The translations under genes were made by a program, and so were the position numbers. 64,000 bases of DNA. Origin: Torulaspora globosa. Taxonomy: Eukaryota; Ascomycota; Saccharomycetes; Saccharomycetales; Saccharomycetaceae. The DNA is taken from the NCBI RefSeq assembly GCF_014133895.1, contig NC_050733.1:744001-808000 (forward strand), read 5' to 3'. Numbering within the stretch: the first letter of the stretch is position 1; every line of letters begins with the position of its first letter. Shown one piece after another: positions 55,786-64,000 of the stretch. Below the pieces are notes generated by a model that was not told the origin of the DNA, made no database searches, and saw nothing but the letters and a program-made list of their open reading frames with translations.

Positions 55786-56230
55786 ACAGGTAGATGTCAC
55801 AGTTTATTTTTCTGTCGTTTCTCCCCGTGGCCTTATTGCCGTCTGGTTTTTTTATTTTCGGATACCGAAAAAAGACAACGTAAAGAGTGATCAGAAAGAT
55901 AGGTGGCATTCTTCGAAGGTACTCATGGCAGAAGCAGCCAGGAGCCACGCATTAGCAGCCCGTTAGGAGGTTCTGATCTTGTTCAGCGAGTTTGTTTCAT
56001 CCAGCTGTCCCCCATACTCAAGTTCAGAGATTAACTCTGGTTGCTCATACGACAGGTACCGTTTTTCGCCTGGCTGTTTGACGGAAAAAATTTAGTTCTT
56101 GGCAAACCTATCAGCCATTACTGGAGAACAGTAAAATCGTTTGGCAACCGGGGAGTTGGCGGATAATTGGCTGGATTGAGATCCCAATTCATTCAGGAAA
56201 TTATCAGAGCGGTCAGTAGAAGAAGCGGGG
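55786..56230 (+). promoter_or_regulatory. PEX1 3' flank and PTK2 promoter
   Basis: A 445-base gap between two rightward genes. T-rich tracts near 55800-55860 suit PEX1 termination. No strong promoter motif, tRNA or snoRNA was recognised. Confidence 0.35.
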
Positions 56231-58327
56231 ATGACTAATCAACCGGGTCACCAGCAAAACCCTCACAGGACTGGCTCTTTACTCTCATTCAAGAAGTTGG
56301 GGAAGAAGTTGTTAACTGGCAAGGGCCATGTCGAGGACAGTGAAGCCGAAAATGTGGGCAAAAAACCTAATACACATCATTTATCCGGTTCGAGGCCTAA
56401 ATCTTCGTCGCCCAGCGGTCATCTGAGATCGTCTCTACCGTTTCATAGAAATAAGTCGACTGCCAATGTGAATAGTGGACACGCCGTGTTAGCGTCGCCC
56501 CGGTCTTCGGCTTCAATCAGCAATATGGTCGCTCATAGTCATAATCCGTTTACTGCGCTGCATGCGTCCGACGTGCTGGGCACCGGCACTGGAATTGCAT
56601 CTCCCAGAGGCAACGGGACACACCATTCGATCCACCGTAAAGGCTCGAACAATTTTCCAAATCACCTGCTGAGTAACGAGAATATCATTTACAACCCGTA
56701 TGGTTTGAATTCGCCGAAGAACATGGGACCTGGTGGCAGCAGGCCCGGTACGGCGAATGCATCCAGCGAGAACGTCGACTTCAGTTTTTATCTGCATGAC
56801 GGTAATACCAAGATCAGAATGCTGCCGCTACCGATTGCGGATCCGAACGATTATCTGCCAGAGGAGATGAAGCAAGTGAGCATCCACTTGAGTGACAATT
56901 TTGTTTTTGACAGCGAGAACAAGGCGTTGGGCTCAGGTGGCTCAAGCGAGGTGAGGAAGGTAAGGTCTGCCTATCGACAGAAGGACGTGTATGCATTGAA
57001 GAAGCTGAACATGATTTACGATGAGACCGCGGAGAAGTTCTACAAGAGGTGTTCCAAGGAGTTTATCATCGCGAAGCATCTGAGCCGAAGTATCCACATA
57101 ACCAATACCTACTATCTGGTCAAAGTACCCACCACAACGTACACAACCAGAGGCTGGGGCTTCATCATGGAGATCTGCGTCAAGGATCTGTTCCAGCTCA
57201 TGGAGCGCTCCGGCTGGAGATCCGTGCCGCTGGCCGAGAAGTTCTGTCTATTCAAGCAGGTGGCGCAGGGTGTCAAGTTCTGCCACGACAACGGCATAGC
57301 GCATCGCGACTTGAAGCCCGAGAACGTGCTGATGTCCCGAGACGGCGTGTGCAAACTGACCGATTTCGGCATCTCGGACTGGTACCACGTCGAGCCGCAC
57401 AACTTCGACAGCCCCGTGAAGGAATGCGAGGGCATGATCGGCTCGCCGCCATACACGCCGCCCGAGGTGATGGTGTATGACTCCAAGAAACACTACCCCG
57501 AGAGCGCCCAGAAACCATACAACCCGCTCAAGATGGACTCGTACGCGCTCGGCATGATCCTGATAGCTCTCGTCAACAACACGCTGCCGTTCTTCGAGTC
57601 GTGTAACACGGACGCGCGGTTCCGAGAGTACGAACTCTCCTACGACAACTACATGAACCACCAGAACCCGCATTTCAGAGACAAGGGCTACTACAAGCCG
57701 GGCCCCGGCGCAGAGTACACCCTGGCGAGGAACTTCAAGAGCACAGACGCCTCGCGAGTCGCCTGGCGCCTCGCAGACCCGAACCCAGACACCCGCTACA
57801 CCATCCAAGACCTGTACGCGGACCCCTGGTTCCAGAGCCTCGAGACCTGCGTCGATCCCTGCGACGACCATCTTTTCAAGGCGCCCGAGATCCGCAAAAC
57901 CTCCTCCGACAGCGGCTCCGGCTTCTACATAAGCGAACAGCCCTCCAAGGAAGAGCTCGACCAGCCCGCCGACCCGACGCTCCAGCACACCTCCAACCCG
58001 TTCTCCGCCGCAAAGCCCAAACCACGCTCCATGGTCGACATCGCCCAGTCGCCCGCCATCCCCAAGCCCGACGTCGCTGCCAAGGTGCCCTCGCGCGTCG
58101 CCGAGGACTCCGACGAGAACGACTCGCACCACGACGCCGACCCGCCGCGCAGAGAACTGCAGAACCTCTCGCTCGACAACACCGGCTCCTCCGCCGCCTC
58201 GCTCAGAAGCCAGACCAGCGGCGCGAGCCACCCAAGACCCAAGACAAAACGCAAACGACTCATCCACAACCACATGGACGCCCCAACCACCCTGAACTCC
58301 TCCTCGTCGACCAGATCCTTCTCCTAG
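56231..58327 (+). CDS. PTK2: Ser/Thr kinase Ptk2/Ptk1, polyamine uptake and Pma1 regulation
   Basis: A 698-residue kinase of the NPR/HAL5 group, single counterpart of PTK2 (YJR059W) and PTK1 (YKL198C). These promote polyamine and ion uptake, in part by activating the H+-ATPase Pma1. The N-terminus is Ser-rich. The kinase domain has the Gly loop GSGGSSEVRKV near residue 234, HRDLKPEN near 357, DFGISDWY, and the activation segment GMIGSPPYTPPEV. The C-terminal tail is Pro/Ser-rich and ends basic (KTKRKRLIHNH). GC content rises sharply in the 3' half, producing long spurious antisense frames. Confidence 0.95.
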   Translation: MTNQPGHQQNPHRTGSLLSFKKLGKKLLTGKGHVEDSEAENVGKKPNTHHLSGSRPKSSSPSGHLRSSLPFHRNKSTANVNSGHAVLASPRSSASISNMVAHSHNPFTALHASDVLGTGTGIASPRGNGTHHSIHRKGSNNFPNHLLSNENIIYNPYGLNSPKNMGPGGSRPGTANASSENVDFSFYLHDGNTKIRMLPLPIADPNDYLPEEMKQVSIHLSDNFVFDSENKALGSGGSSEVRKVRSAYRQKDVYALKKLNMIYDETAEKFYKRCSKEFIIAKHLSRSIHITNTYYLVKVPTTTYTTRGWGFIMEICVKDLFQLMERSGWRSVPLAEKFCLFKQVAQGVKFCHDNGIAHRDLKPENVLMSRDGVCKLTDFGISDWYHVEPHNFDSPVKECEGMIGSPPYTPPEVMVYDSKKHYPESAQKPYNPLKMDSYALGMILIALVNNTLPFFESCNTDARFREYELSYDNYMNHQNPHFRDKGYYKPGPGAEYTLARNFKSTDASRVAWRLADPNPDTRYTIQDLYADPWFQSLETCVDPCDDHLFKAPEIRKTSSDSGSGFYISEQPSKEELDQPADPTLQHTSNPFSAAKPKPRSMVDIAQSPAIPKPDVAAKVPSRVAEDSDENDSHHDADPPRRELQNLSLDNTGSSAASLRSQTSGASHPRPKTKRKRLIHNHMDAPTTLNSSSSTRSFS

Positions 58328-58380
58328 CCGCACCGCTACCACCGCCACCGATCTACGCCGTGTAGCACAAAAAACCCCCG

Positions 58381-58387
58381 TTACCCG
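58381..58387 (+). promoter_or_regulatory. Reb1 site between PTK2 and CBF1
   Basis: TTACCCG lies 54 bases after the PTK2 stop and about 181 bases before the CBF1 start. As at 18034, it can act in the next promoter and may also block read-through. Confidence 0.45.
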
Positions 58388-58523
58388 CCCCATCCCGTAC
58401 AGGACGACATTTCCGTGATGCTTCCTCCTTGACCGCAGACCAGCAACCCTGGACTGCCAGAAGCCCTCCAAAGCACGATAGAAGAAGGTTCAAGAGACAG
58501 CAGGACGGCTAAGGCGAGTGCCA

Positions 58524-58529
58524 CACGTG
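58524..58529 (+). promoter_or_regulatory. CACGTG E-box just upstream of CBF1
   Basis: CACGTG, the core bound by Cbf1 itself (also Pho4), lies 39 bases before the CBF1 ATG. A second half-like TCACGT follows at 58534-58539. The position, in the core promoter or 5' leader, suggests negative autoregulation; this is inference. Confidence 0.5.
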
Positions 58530-58567
58530 GATATCACGTTTTCGAGTTGATAAGCAGCGTGCGGTTC

Positions 58568-59458
58568 ATGGAGACGAGCAGTTCGAGCAGAGTGATGGGC
58601 AGCGGGGTTGGCAAGAGGCGCCACGGGGACGTGGAGGCTGCGGAGGAGCTCAAGCGACAGAAGCAGGACGAGGGGAACATCGACGCTGCGTTGCTGAACG
58701 AAGTGGGCGACGAGGAGCCGGAGGAGCAGCATCGGGGGCCGGAGGAGCACGATAGCCACTACGATGCGACCGCTGTCGCGGTCGCATCCGCTGCGTACAG
58801 CGATCTGATGCAGCATCCGGGCGAGGAGAAGCACCGGCGGGCGCTGAAGAGCAGGCGCGGCGACGAGGACGAGGAGTTCGAGGAGGAGGAGGAGGAAGAG
58901 GAGGAGCTGGACGACCAGATCAAGGACCCGGACCACATTCCGGAGCCCGAGAGCGAGCGCAAGGCGCTGCTGGCGGGCGACGAGGAGGACGAGGACGAAG
59001 AGGAGGGCAAGAAGCTGTTTGGAGCGGCCGCGGCGGGCCGGCGGGGCCGCAAGCTGGCGCCGATGACCGGTTCCGAAGAGTGGAAGAGGCAGCGCAAGGA
59101 CTCGCACAAGGAGGTCGAGCGAAGACGCCGCGAAAACATCAACACCGCGATCAACAAGCTCAGCGAGCTGCTGCCCGTCAAGGAGTCCAGCAAGGCCGCG
59201 ATCCTCGCGCGCGCCGCAGAGTACATCCAGAAACTGAAAGAGACCGAGAGTGCCAACATCGACAAGTGGACGCTGCAGAAGCTGCTGAGCGAGCAGAACC
59301 AGTCGCGGCTGACCAGCGCCAACGAGCGGCTGCAGGACGAGCTGGGCAAGGCGTACAAGGAGATAGAACAGCTCAAGCACGCCCTCAAACAGGCAGGGCT
59401 CTCCTACGACCTGCACCAGGACCACCAGAAGCAGCCCCAGGACGCTCTCGACAACTAG
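58568..59458 (+). CDS. CBF1: Centromere and promoter binding bHLH factor Cbf1
   Basis: A 296-residue bHLH-zipper protein that binds CDEI at centromeres and RTCACRTG in methionine and other promoters; ortholog of YJR060W (351 residues). The ATG at 58568 gives METSSSSRVMGSGVGKRRH; the upstream open frame starts at TTG. The N-terminal half is acidic, with a long GAG-coded glutamate run near 58870-58912. The basic region KRQRKDSHKEVERRRRENIN (residues about 173-192) has the His, Glu and Arg that read CACGTG. Helix-loop-helix and zipper follow to residue about 285. Coding GC is very high. Confidence 0.96.
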   Translation: METSSSSRVMGSGVGKRRHGDVEAAEELKRQKQDEGNIDAALLNEVGDEEPEEQHRGPEEHDSHYDATAVAVASAAYSDLMQHPGEEKHRRALKSRRGDEDEEFEEEEEEEEELDDQIKDPDHIPEPESERKALLAGDEEDEDEEEGKKLFGAAAAGRRGRKLAPMTGSEEWKRQRKDSHKEVERRRRENINTAINKLSELLPVKESSKAAILARAAEYIQKLKETESANIDKWTLQKLLSEQNQSRLTSANERLQDELGKAYKEIEQLKHALKQAGLSYDLHQDHQKQPQDALDN

Positions 59459-59671
59459 TTATCTAATCTAATCCGGATATGTATCTCTATCTAAACCACG
59501 CAAAGTTTGCCCGCGCTGTAATACCACGAAGGTCGCTGCTCGACGCAAAGAATGTACTCACACGGCGCATTCCGATCTAGCAGCGATCACATATATAGCT
59601 CGAGGGCCCACGTTTCTTGGCAAATTAGCCGTTCCCATGGTGGCTAATTTGCGCTTGGCATAGCTCGCTGC

Positions 59672-62350
59672 ATGTCGTTGTTCAAGCTGGGCACCCGTAG
59701 ACTGAGTAGATCGTCCTTGCGCAAGTTCGGCAGGCTGCTGGTGGTGGCAGCGGTGGCTCTGGTGGTGTACCGGCACGTCGCTGGAGGTGCTGGTGGCCGG
59801 GACCCGCAGCTTGCGCATCCAGCGTTGATGGAGGCACTCGAGACGTATCGAAGGTACCGGTTCGAGACGGAGAGCTCGTGGATAGACTCGTACTCGCTGC
59901 AGCGGAACCTGCTGCAGGTGCGGAAGGGCCCGCACCGGGGGTCCAAGGTCGGCAGCATCGAGGAGCTGAGCTTCTACGACAGCGATCCACGTCTGGCGTG
60001 GACGGTGTACCTGGACTACTTCATGAGGCCGGACTTGCTGTCGAACGAGGAGATAGAGTTCTCGTGGTACGATTGGGCTGACTTTGGGGACTGGAACAAG
60101 CTGGTGTCGCTGGAGAACACGCCGTTGAACTGCTCGGTGGTGTTTGGGAAGCACTTTGACGTGGACTTTCTGCATGAGGCAGAAGCTGAGGTCGGCGACG
60201 TGCTGTTCCTCAGCGAGAGGGCGTGTTACGACGACGAGAGGTGGTACAGGAAGCAGCAATTGCTGCGGAACAGGCCCGACGGTCCGCCGAGCGACCTGGC
60301 AGGGCTCTGCGAGCCCAGGAGCCGTGGCAGGTTCCAGCTGCCCTTCGAGGTGGCGCAGTTGCACGACGGCGTGCGGCCGGAGGTGTTTACGTTGCAGGCG
60401 AGGTCGCATCTGCTGTCGCATGTGGCGCAGCCGCTGTCTCTAGTGGTGTTGGAGCGCGATATCGGCTGCTACCGGCTGGGCGTTGGCCAGCGCGGCCGTG
60501 GAAATCTGGTGCAGTCGGGGCTGCTGGCGAGATACCTCGAGGAGCATGAGTCCGAGATGGACGCCCGTGGTGACATCGAGTTCGACCATCTGGCTGCCTA
60601 CGAGAGGTTTCTCAACAGCTCGGTCTCTGCAGGGCTCAGAGTCGAGATCCCAGGGCTTGACCGCGAGATTGCTGAGCAGGAGACGGTCTTGTTGTCGCCA
60701 GATGACTTCGAAGTGGACGTGAGAGAGATTATCGAGGAATTGAGACGTTCGAAGGCCGAGAACTTGCTCTCGACCCATGAATCGCGGTATCTAGAGAGTC
60801 TTGAACATTCGATCACTGTCTCGCCTTGGCTTGCGAAGAAATACTTTCCTGAAGCGGAGAGGATCAAGGGCCTCATTGGTATGGGGAGCCATCGCGACCT
60901 CAGGTTCTTTAAGGAAGCCCTGATTTGGGACCCGGAGGAGTACAACGCGAGATTGAACTCTCTAATTAGAAATTGGCTCAAGTTCACGAGAGCTAACGGA
61001 CTGATCACCTGGATTGCTCATGGTTCCGCCTACGGTCACCTGTACAATGGTCAGAGGTTTCCGTGGGATAACGATTACGATGTTCAGATGCCAATCAAGC
61101 ACTTGCACCTGCTGAGCAGATATTTCAACCAGAGTTTGATCTTGGAAGACCCCAGAGAGGGCAACGGCAAGTTTCTTCTTGATGTTGGTGACTCGATCAC
61201 CGTGAGAACCCCTGGCAATGGTCGCAACCGCATTGACGCTCGCTTTATCGACATCGACTCTGGATTGTACGTCGACATTACTGGGCTGAGCGTATCTTCG
61301 AGTCCGATTCATTCTAATTTCAAGAGTTTTTACGATGCGAGGGCTCCATCAGTAGATTTGAAGAGCATGCAGAAGGGGTTTGAGTTGCCGGAACGAGGTC
61401 AGGAACTCAATGCGCTCGACGTTAACCAGCTCGCCGATTATGTCGCCTCTCACCGTCAGCTTTTCCAGAATGACCAGATAAAGGACGTGAATAATGGCAA
61501 GCGGGCGGAAAAGCAGATTCAGACTATGGAAACCATTCTGCAGCATGGCCTGACGCCCGAGGAACGTTACATCATGAATCGGGAACTAAAGATCTATAAC
61601 TGCAGGAACAATCACTTCATGACGCTGGACTTACTCTCTCCGCTGCAGCGTTCCCTGTTTCATGGGGCCCCAGCCTTCTTCCCTAAGCAAAACCTAGTGG
61701 TGTTGAGAAATGAATACAATGTGCCTGCCATGTACGGCTTTCACGTCTTTGAGGGCAAAGCTTTCTTGCCCGCCCTGCACTCTTGGTTCACGTACAGTGT
61801 TTTGCAGGACTTTACCAAGATAAACAACAAGTACCCAGACCTGGAGAAACTGAAGGGCACCGTCAGCGATGTGCAGATTGAGGACACGGACATAATATTT
61901 AAGAACATGTTGCAGCTGGGTCTTGTCGAGCTTTTTGCTATTCATTACACAAGCTTCGATGTTACAGCTTATAGAGTCAAAGAGCTGGAAATCCAGTATG
62001 ATGAAACCATAGACAGAAGCGAAAGAGGGCGCTTATTACATGCTCTTTGGACTCAAGTAAGCCCAAAAGTCTCATCGCCCGCCAAGGACCCAGTGATATT
62101 CAGTTACGAGAGAAATCTGTGGCGTGAAATGGTTGCACTGTTGGGGAAGCAGAAAAGTCAAGAAATTCAGACGGCCGTGGAACAAGCGGTGCTCCAGCAA
62201 TTATCGTTGAAAGCTCAGCAAATGCATCGTCGCGAGCTGCCATTGTTTAAAATTCACAATCCCTCCGACGAGCTGACGGACGATCTCAACACAAGTGTCA
62301 AACCTATTCCCAATGCAAACGTCATTTTCAAAGAAGAGCCTGACATCTAA
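59672..62350 (+). CDS. LicD-domain Golgi protein, Mnn4/YJR061W family
   Basis: An 892-residue type II membrane protein for mannosylphosphate addition to cell-wall glycans; counterpart of MNN4 (YKL201C) and YJR061W (935 residues). A short basic N-terminus is followed by one membrane anchor (FGRLLVVAAVALVVYRHVAG, residues 19-38). The LicD-type region includes ITWIAHGSAYGHLYNGQRFP and the acidic metal motif WDNDYDVQM near residue 464, then RIDARFIDIDSGLYVDITGL. The C-terminus lacks the long Lys/Glu repeat of S. cerevisiae Mnn4, so it is closer to YJR061W in form. The first 1.2 kb is GC-rich and the rest is ordinary. Confidence 0.9.
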   Translation: MSLFKLGTRRLSRSSLRKFGRLLVVAAVALVVYRHVAGGAGGRDPQLAHPALMEALETYRRYRFETESSWIDSYSLQRNLLQVRKGPHRGSKVGSIEELSFYDSDPRLAWTVYLDYFMRPDLLSNEEIEFSWYDWADFGDWNKLVSLENTPLNCSVVFGKHFDVDFLHEAEAEVGDVLFLSERACYDDERWYRKQQLLRNRPDGPPSDLAGLCEPRSRGRFQLPFEVAQLHDGVRPEVFTLQARSHLLSHVAQPLSLVVLERDIGCYRLGVGQRGRGNLVQSGLLARYLEEHESEMDARGDIEFDHLAAYERFLNSSVSAGLRVEIPGLDREIAEQETVLLSPDDFEVDVREIIEELRRSKAENLLSTHESRYLESLEHSITVSPWLAKKYFPEAERIKGLIGMGSHRDLRFFKEALIWDPEEYNARLNSLIRNWLKFTRANGLITWIAHGSAYGHLYNGQRFPWDNDYDVQMPIKHLHLLSRYFNQSLILEDPREGNGKFLLDVGDSITVRTPGNGRNRIDARFIDIDSGLYVDITGLSVSSSPIHSNFKSFYDARAPSVDLKSMQKGFELPERGQELNALDVNQLADYVASHRQLFQNDQIKDVNNGKRAEKQIQTMETILQHGLTPEERYIMNRELKIYNCRNNHFMTLDLLSPLQRSLFHGAPAFFPKQNLVVLRNEYNVPAMYGFHVFEGKAFLPALHSWFTYSVLQDFTKINNKYPDLEKLKGTVSDVQIEDTDIIFKNMLQLGLVELFAIHYTSFDVTAYRVKELEIQYDETIDRSERGRLLHALWTQVSPKVSSPAKDPVIFSYERNLWREMVALLGKQKSQEIQTAVEQAVLQQLSLKAQQMHRRELPLFKIHNPSDELTDDLNTSVKPIPNANVIFKEEPDI

Positions 62351-62472
62351 ACCATATGAGCAAGGACAATCGCAAACCTGCAAGAGCACGAAGGAGTATT
62401 TATTTTTACCAGTCATTACATTTTAGCATCCGTCAGACCTGCCTGTATATAAGCGCAAGATCTATCACAAGC

Positions 62473-63735
62473 TTACCTAGTAACTTCAAATGTCACATCA
62501 CGCAACAGGACGCCTTCGAGACCTTTTCCTAGGTTACCGAGTAATTCTACACTTTCGTTGAGGGAGTCGATGTCAGTTGCCGCATCGGCAAACTTGCCAT
62601 TAAATTTGTAAATCCCTGAGCTGCCAGCATATACGGTATTAGCGTCCTCTATCCCACACCTGTTACCCATCAAAACTATGGCGTTCCTGTTACGAAATTC
62701 CCACTGGGAAGTGAGACTAGCACCCATATATGACCTTCGTTTCCGGCTGCCAGCTACCAAAGGTTCCAAAGACCTGGCCGGCCAGCTTGCCCTCTGCCTC
62801 AGCGCCAGGAAGGGCATGAATCGCAAGATCCAGTAATTGACGTTTGACATGTCGGGCTTGTCCAATTCCTCATAGTTATCGTCAGGAGAAACCGACTCTC
62901 TTGCGATACGTGGGGTCACATCTGAATTGTTAAAACTGAGCTGGTAGTTTCCTTGAGAGCCGCAAGCCGGAATGCCCTCTTTCTTGATCGCTTTTTGGAT
63001 AGCCTCGAGCTTAACACTGGCTGCGGTCGCTGGCCCGGAGTTCTTAGTAACCGAGGCTGAATGCAGCCAGGCCATGGGACATATGATCAGTTCGTTTCTT
63101 TGGTCGACATTATAGGTGGCAAACTCGAAATCGTAAAATGGAGCTTCGAACTTGTACGGGCTGAGATCCATACATATCCCGATCGATGTCCTCAGCGTGA
63201 CGTCCTCCAGCTCACTGGAATCCTCTGAAACATTGCGTGCCCTATTCTTGAAGTGCAGCGGGAAACTTTGGAAGCCCAGAGGGTTCTCCTGACAGCCCCA
63301 GTCGTCGTCTGTGTAATACAGAAACGACTTCCTGTAGTTAAAGATCTGCTTGCCGGTAGGGTCTGTTACAGCGGCTGAATTGTACAGAATTGGCTCAGGG
63401 CCTTGGTCGACCCGCTCAGGGTACCCAATCACTGTGTAGCATTTGAATAGTCTGGAGACCTCTTTGGCCAAATCTATGGACGGACCATCGTTCTTGGCAC
63501 TGGTGTACGGCAAGATATGCTCTCTGGAGAGGAAATTGTAACCTGTGAGGGCAAGTTCCGGAAACAACACCAGATCCGGGGCTCTTTCTTTCGAGATCGA
63601 ATCCTTCAGCTTGTGCACCAGCTCCCACGCTCTCTCGATATTCTGCTTCACCTGGCCAATTTGCGGGTTCAGCTGTACTATGGCGATTCTCAGGCTGACG
63701 GAGAGCGTTCTAGCAGAGTTTGACATGCTAAGCAT
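62473..63735 (-). CDS. NTA1: N-terminal amidase Nta1
   Basis: A 420-residue nitrilase-family amidase that deaminates N-terminal Asn and Gln to Asp and Glu in the Arg/N-degron pathway; ortholog of YJR062C (457 residues). The catalytic triad is visible: Glu in FPELALTGYNF (about residue 58), Lys in NYRKSFLYY (about 133) and Cys in IGICMDLSPYKF (about 186). LRIAIVQLNPQIGQVKQ opens the nitrilase fold. Two nearby ATGs (63735 and 63726) could be used; the longer is given. Two starts are of interest because S. cerevisiae Nta1 has a mitochondrial form. Confidence 0.95.
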   Translation of the reverse strand: MLSMSNSARTLSVSLRIAIVQLNPQIGQVKQNIERAWELVHKLKDSISKERAPDLVLFPELALTGYNFLSREHILPYTSAKNDGPSIDLAKEVSRLFKCYTVIGYPERVDQGPEPILYNSAAVTDPTGKQIFNYRKSFLYYTDDDWGCQENPLGFQSFPLHFKNRARNVSEDSSELEDVTLRTSIGICMDLSPYKFEAPFYDFEFATYNVDQRNELIICPMAWLHSASVTKNSGPATAASVKLEAIQKAIKKEGIPACGSQGNYQLSFNNSDVTPRIARESVSPDDNYEELDKPDMSNVNYWILRFMPFLALRQRASWPARSLEPLVAGSRKRRSYMGASLTSQWEFRNRNAIVLMGNRCGIEDANTVYAGSSGIYKFNGKFADAATDIDSLNESVELLGNLGKGLEGVLLRDVTFEVTR

Positions 63736-63888
63736 CAGCCTCAGTCCGATGTTGAAGTAGCGACACCGCTGCAGTCAACACACCTAATTTCAACATCGCA
63801 GGGCCTTGCTGCAACCACATGGAACAGAGCAGCGAAACCAAGCAGAGCGGTCGCGACAGCAGTCCCGCAAGCCACTGAGAGACCTCCA

Positions 63889-64000
63889 TGAGCGACAAGA
63901 ACAGCTCCATCTTTGCTCCGGGCCACAACAGGCTCGAAACGGCGATTCCAGAGACCTCCTACAAAGCAACAAGAGTCGACCCGAGAGAGCTGTCCGTGAC
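63889..64000 (+). CDS. Start of an unrecognised gene, cut by the window edge
   Basis: An open frame begins at ATG 63889, just after an in-frame TGA, and runs to the right edge (37 codons). The visible product starts MSDKNSSIFAPGHNRLETAI and is hydrophilic. The gene would be divergent from NTA1 with 153 bases between starts. In S. cerevisiae NTA1 is followed by RPA12, but this sequence does not match the Cys-rich Rpa12 N-terminus. I cannot assign a family from so little, and a chance frame is possible. Confidence 0.45.

Noticed and set aside
57248..58471. 407-codon minus-strand frame antisense to PTK2, and a 311-codon one at 58490-59425 antisense to CBF1
   Set aside because: Long antisense frames arise from the high GC of the real genes. 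The products are low-complexity Val/Leu/Arg/Gly, with no family resemblance.
1..64000. CRISPR arrays, prokaryotic operons or phage-type defence systems
   Set aside because: The window is eukaryotic nuclear DNA. No regularly spaced repeats other than in-gene protein repeats were found.

Overview
The window is nuclear DNA of a budding yeast (Saccharomycetaceae). Most proteins align along their full length with Saccharomyces cerevisiae proteins recalled from memory. Genes are dense and almost intronless. RPL42 has a yeast-type intron with a GTATGT donor and a TACTAAC branch site. Three nuclear tRNA genes carry introns. Gene order points to a lineage that did not go through the whole-genome duplication. 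From YGP1 to NOP13 (about 1.4-34.8 kb) the genes alternate between orthologs of S. cerevisiae YNL160-YNL175 and YHR139-YHR146. From PRP39 to NTA1 (about 35-63.7 kb) they alternate between YML046-YML053, YJR053-YJR062 and YKL197-YKL201. Each gene appears once and its strand fits both duplicated tracks. Lachancea, Torulaspora, Zygosaccharomyces or Zygotorulaspora would all fit; I cannot name the species.

Region 1 (1-9.6 kb): the 5' part of the ammonium permease MEP2, the secreted glycoprotein YGP1/SPS100, the membrane protein YHR140W, a probable H/ACA snoRNA (snR32), the NDR kinase CBK1, spliced RPL42, the chitin synthase export factor CHS7 and the small zinc-ribbon protein YNL162W-A. Region 2 (9.6-23 kb): the ribosome-maturation GTPase RIA1/EFL1, checkpoint protein IBD2, daughter-specific wall protein DSE2, YNL165W, septin-associated BNI5, RNA polymerase subunit RPB12, bZIP repressor SKO1, FMP41 and dCMP deaminase DCD1. 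Region 3 (23-35 kb): PSD1, APC1, tRNA-Pro(UGG), CRP1/MDG1 and NOP13.

Region 4 (35-49 kb): PRP39, BFA1, KCH1/PRM6, tRNA-Arg(CCU), GSF2, RSE1, AIM32, HIT1 and SUR7. GAL80, which lies between AIM32 and SUR7 in S. cerevisiae, is absent here. Region 5 (49-64 kb): the YJR056C and YML053C orthologs, tRNA-Tyr(GUA), CDC8, APS2, PEX1, PTK2, CBF1, an MNN4/YJR061W-type LicD protein, NTA1, and the start of an unrecognised gene at the right edge. A GC-rich stretch runs from the 3' half of PTK2 through CBF1 into the MNN4-like gene.

Several genes are linked in function. CBK1 drives Ace2-dependent daughter-cell expression, and DSE2 is a known Ace2 target with a consensus site here. CHS7, DSE2, YGP1 and MNN4-like act on the wall or secretory pathway. 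BFA1, IBD2, BNI5 and APC1 act in mitotic exit and cytokinesis. RSE1 and PRP39 are splicing factors. DCD1 and CDC8 make dTTP precursors. RIA1, NOP13, HIT1, snR32 and RPL42 serve ribosome production. I found no mobile element, CRISPR array or clearly foreign gene, and no convincing new multi-gene system. The most useful leads are the snR32 candidate, the intron in tRNA-Arg(CCU), the missing GAL80, the GC island and a few unassigned small ORFs. Starts were placed at the ATG best supported by homology, because several long open frames begin at non-ATG codons.
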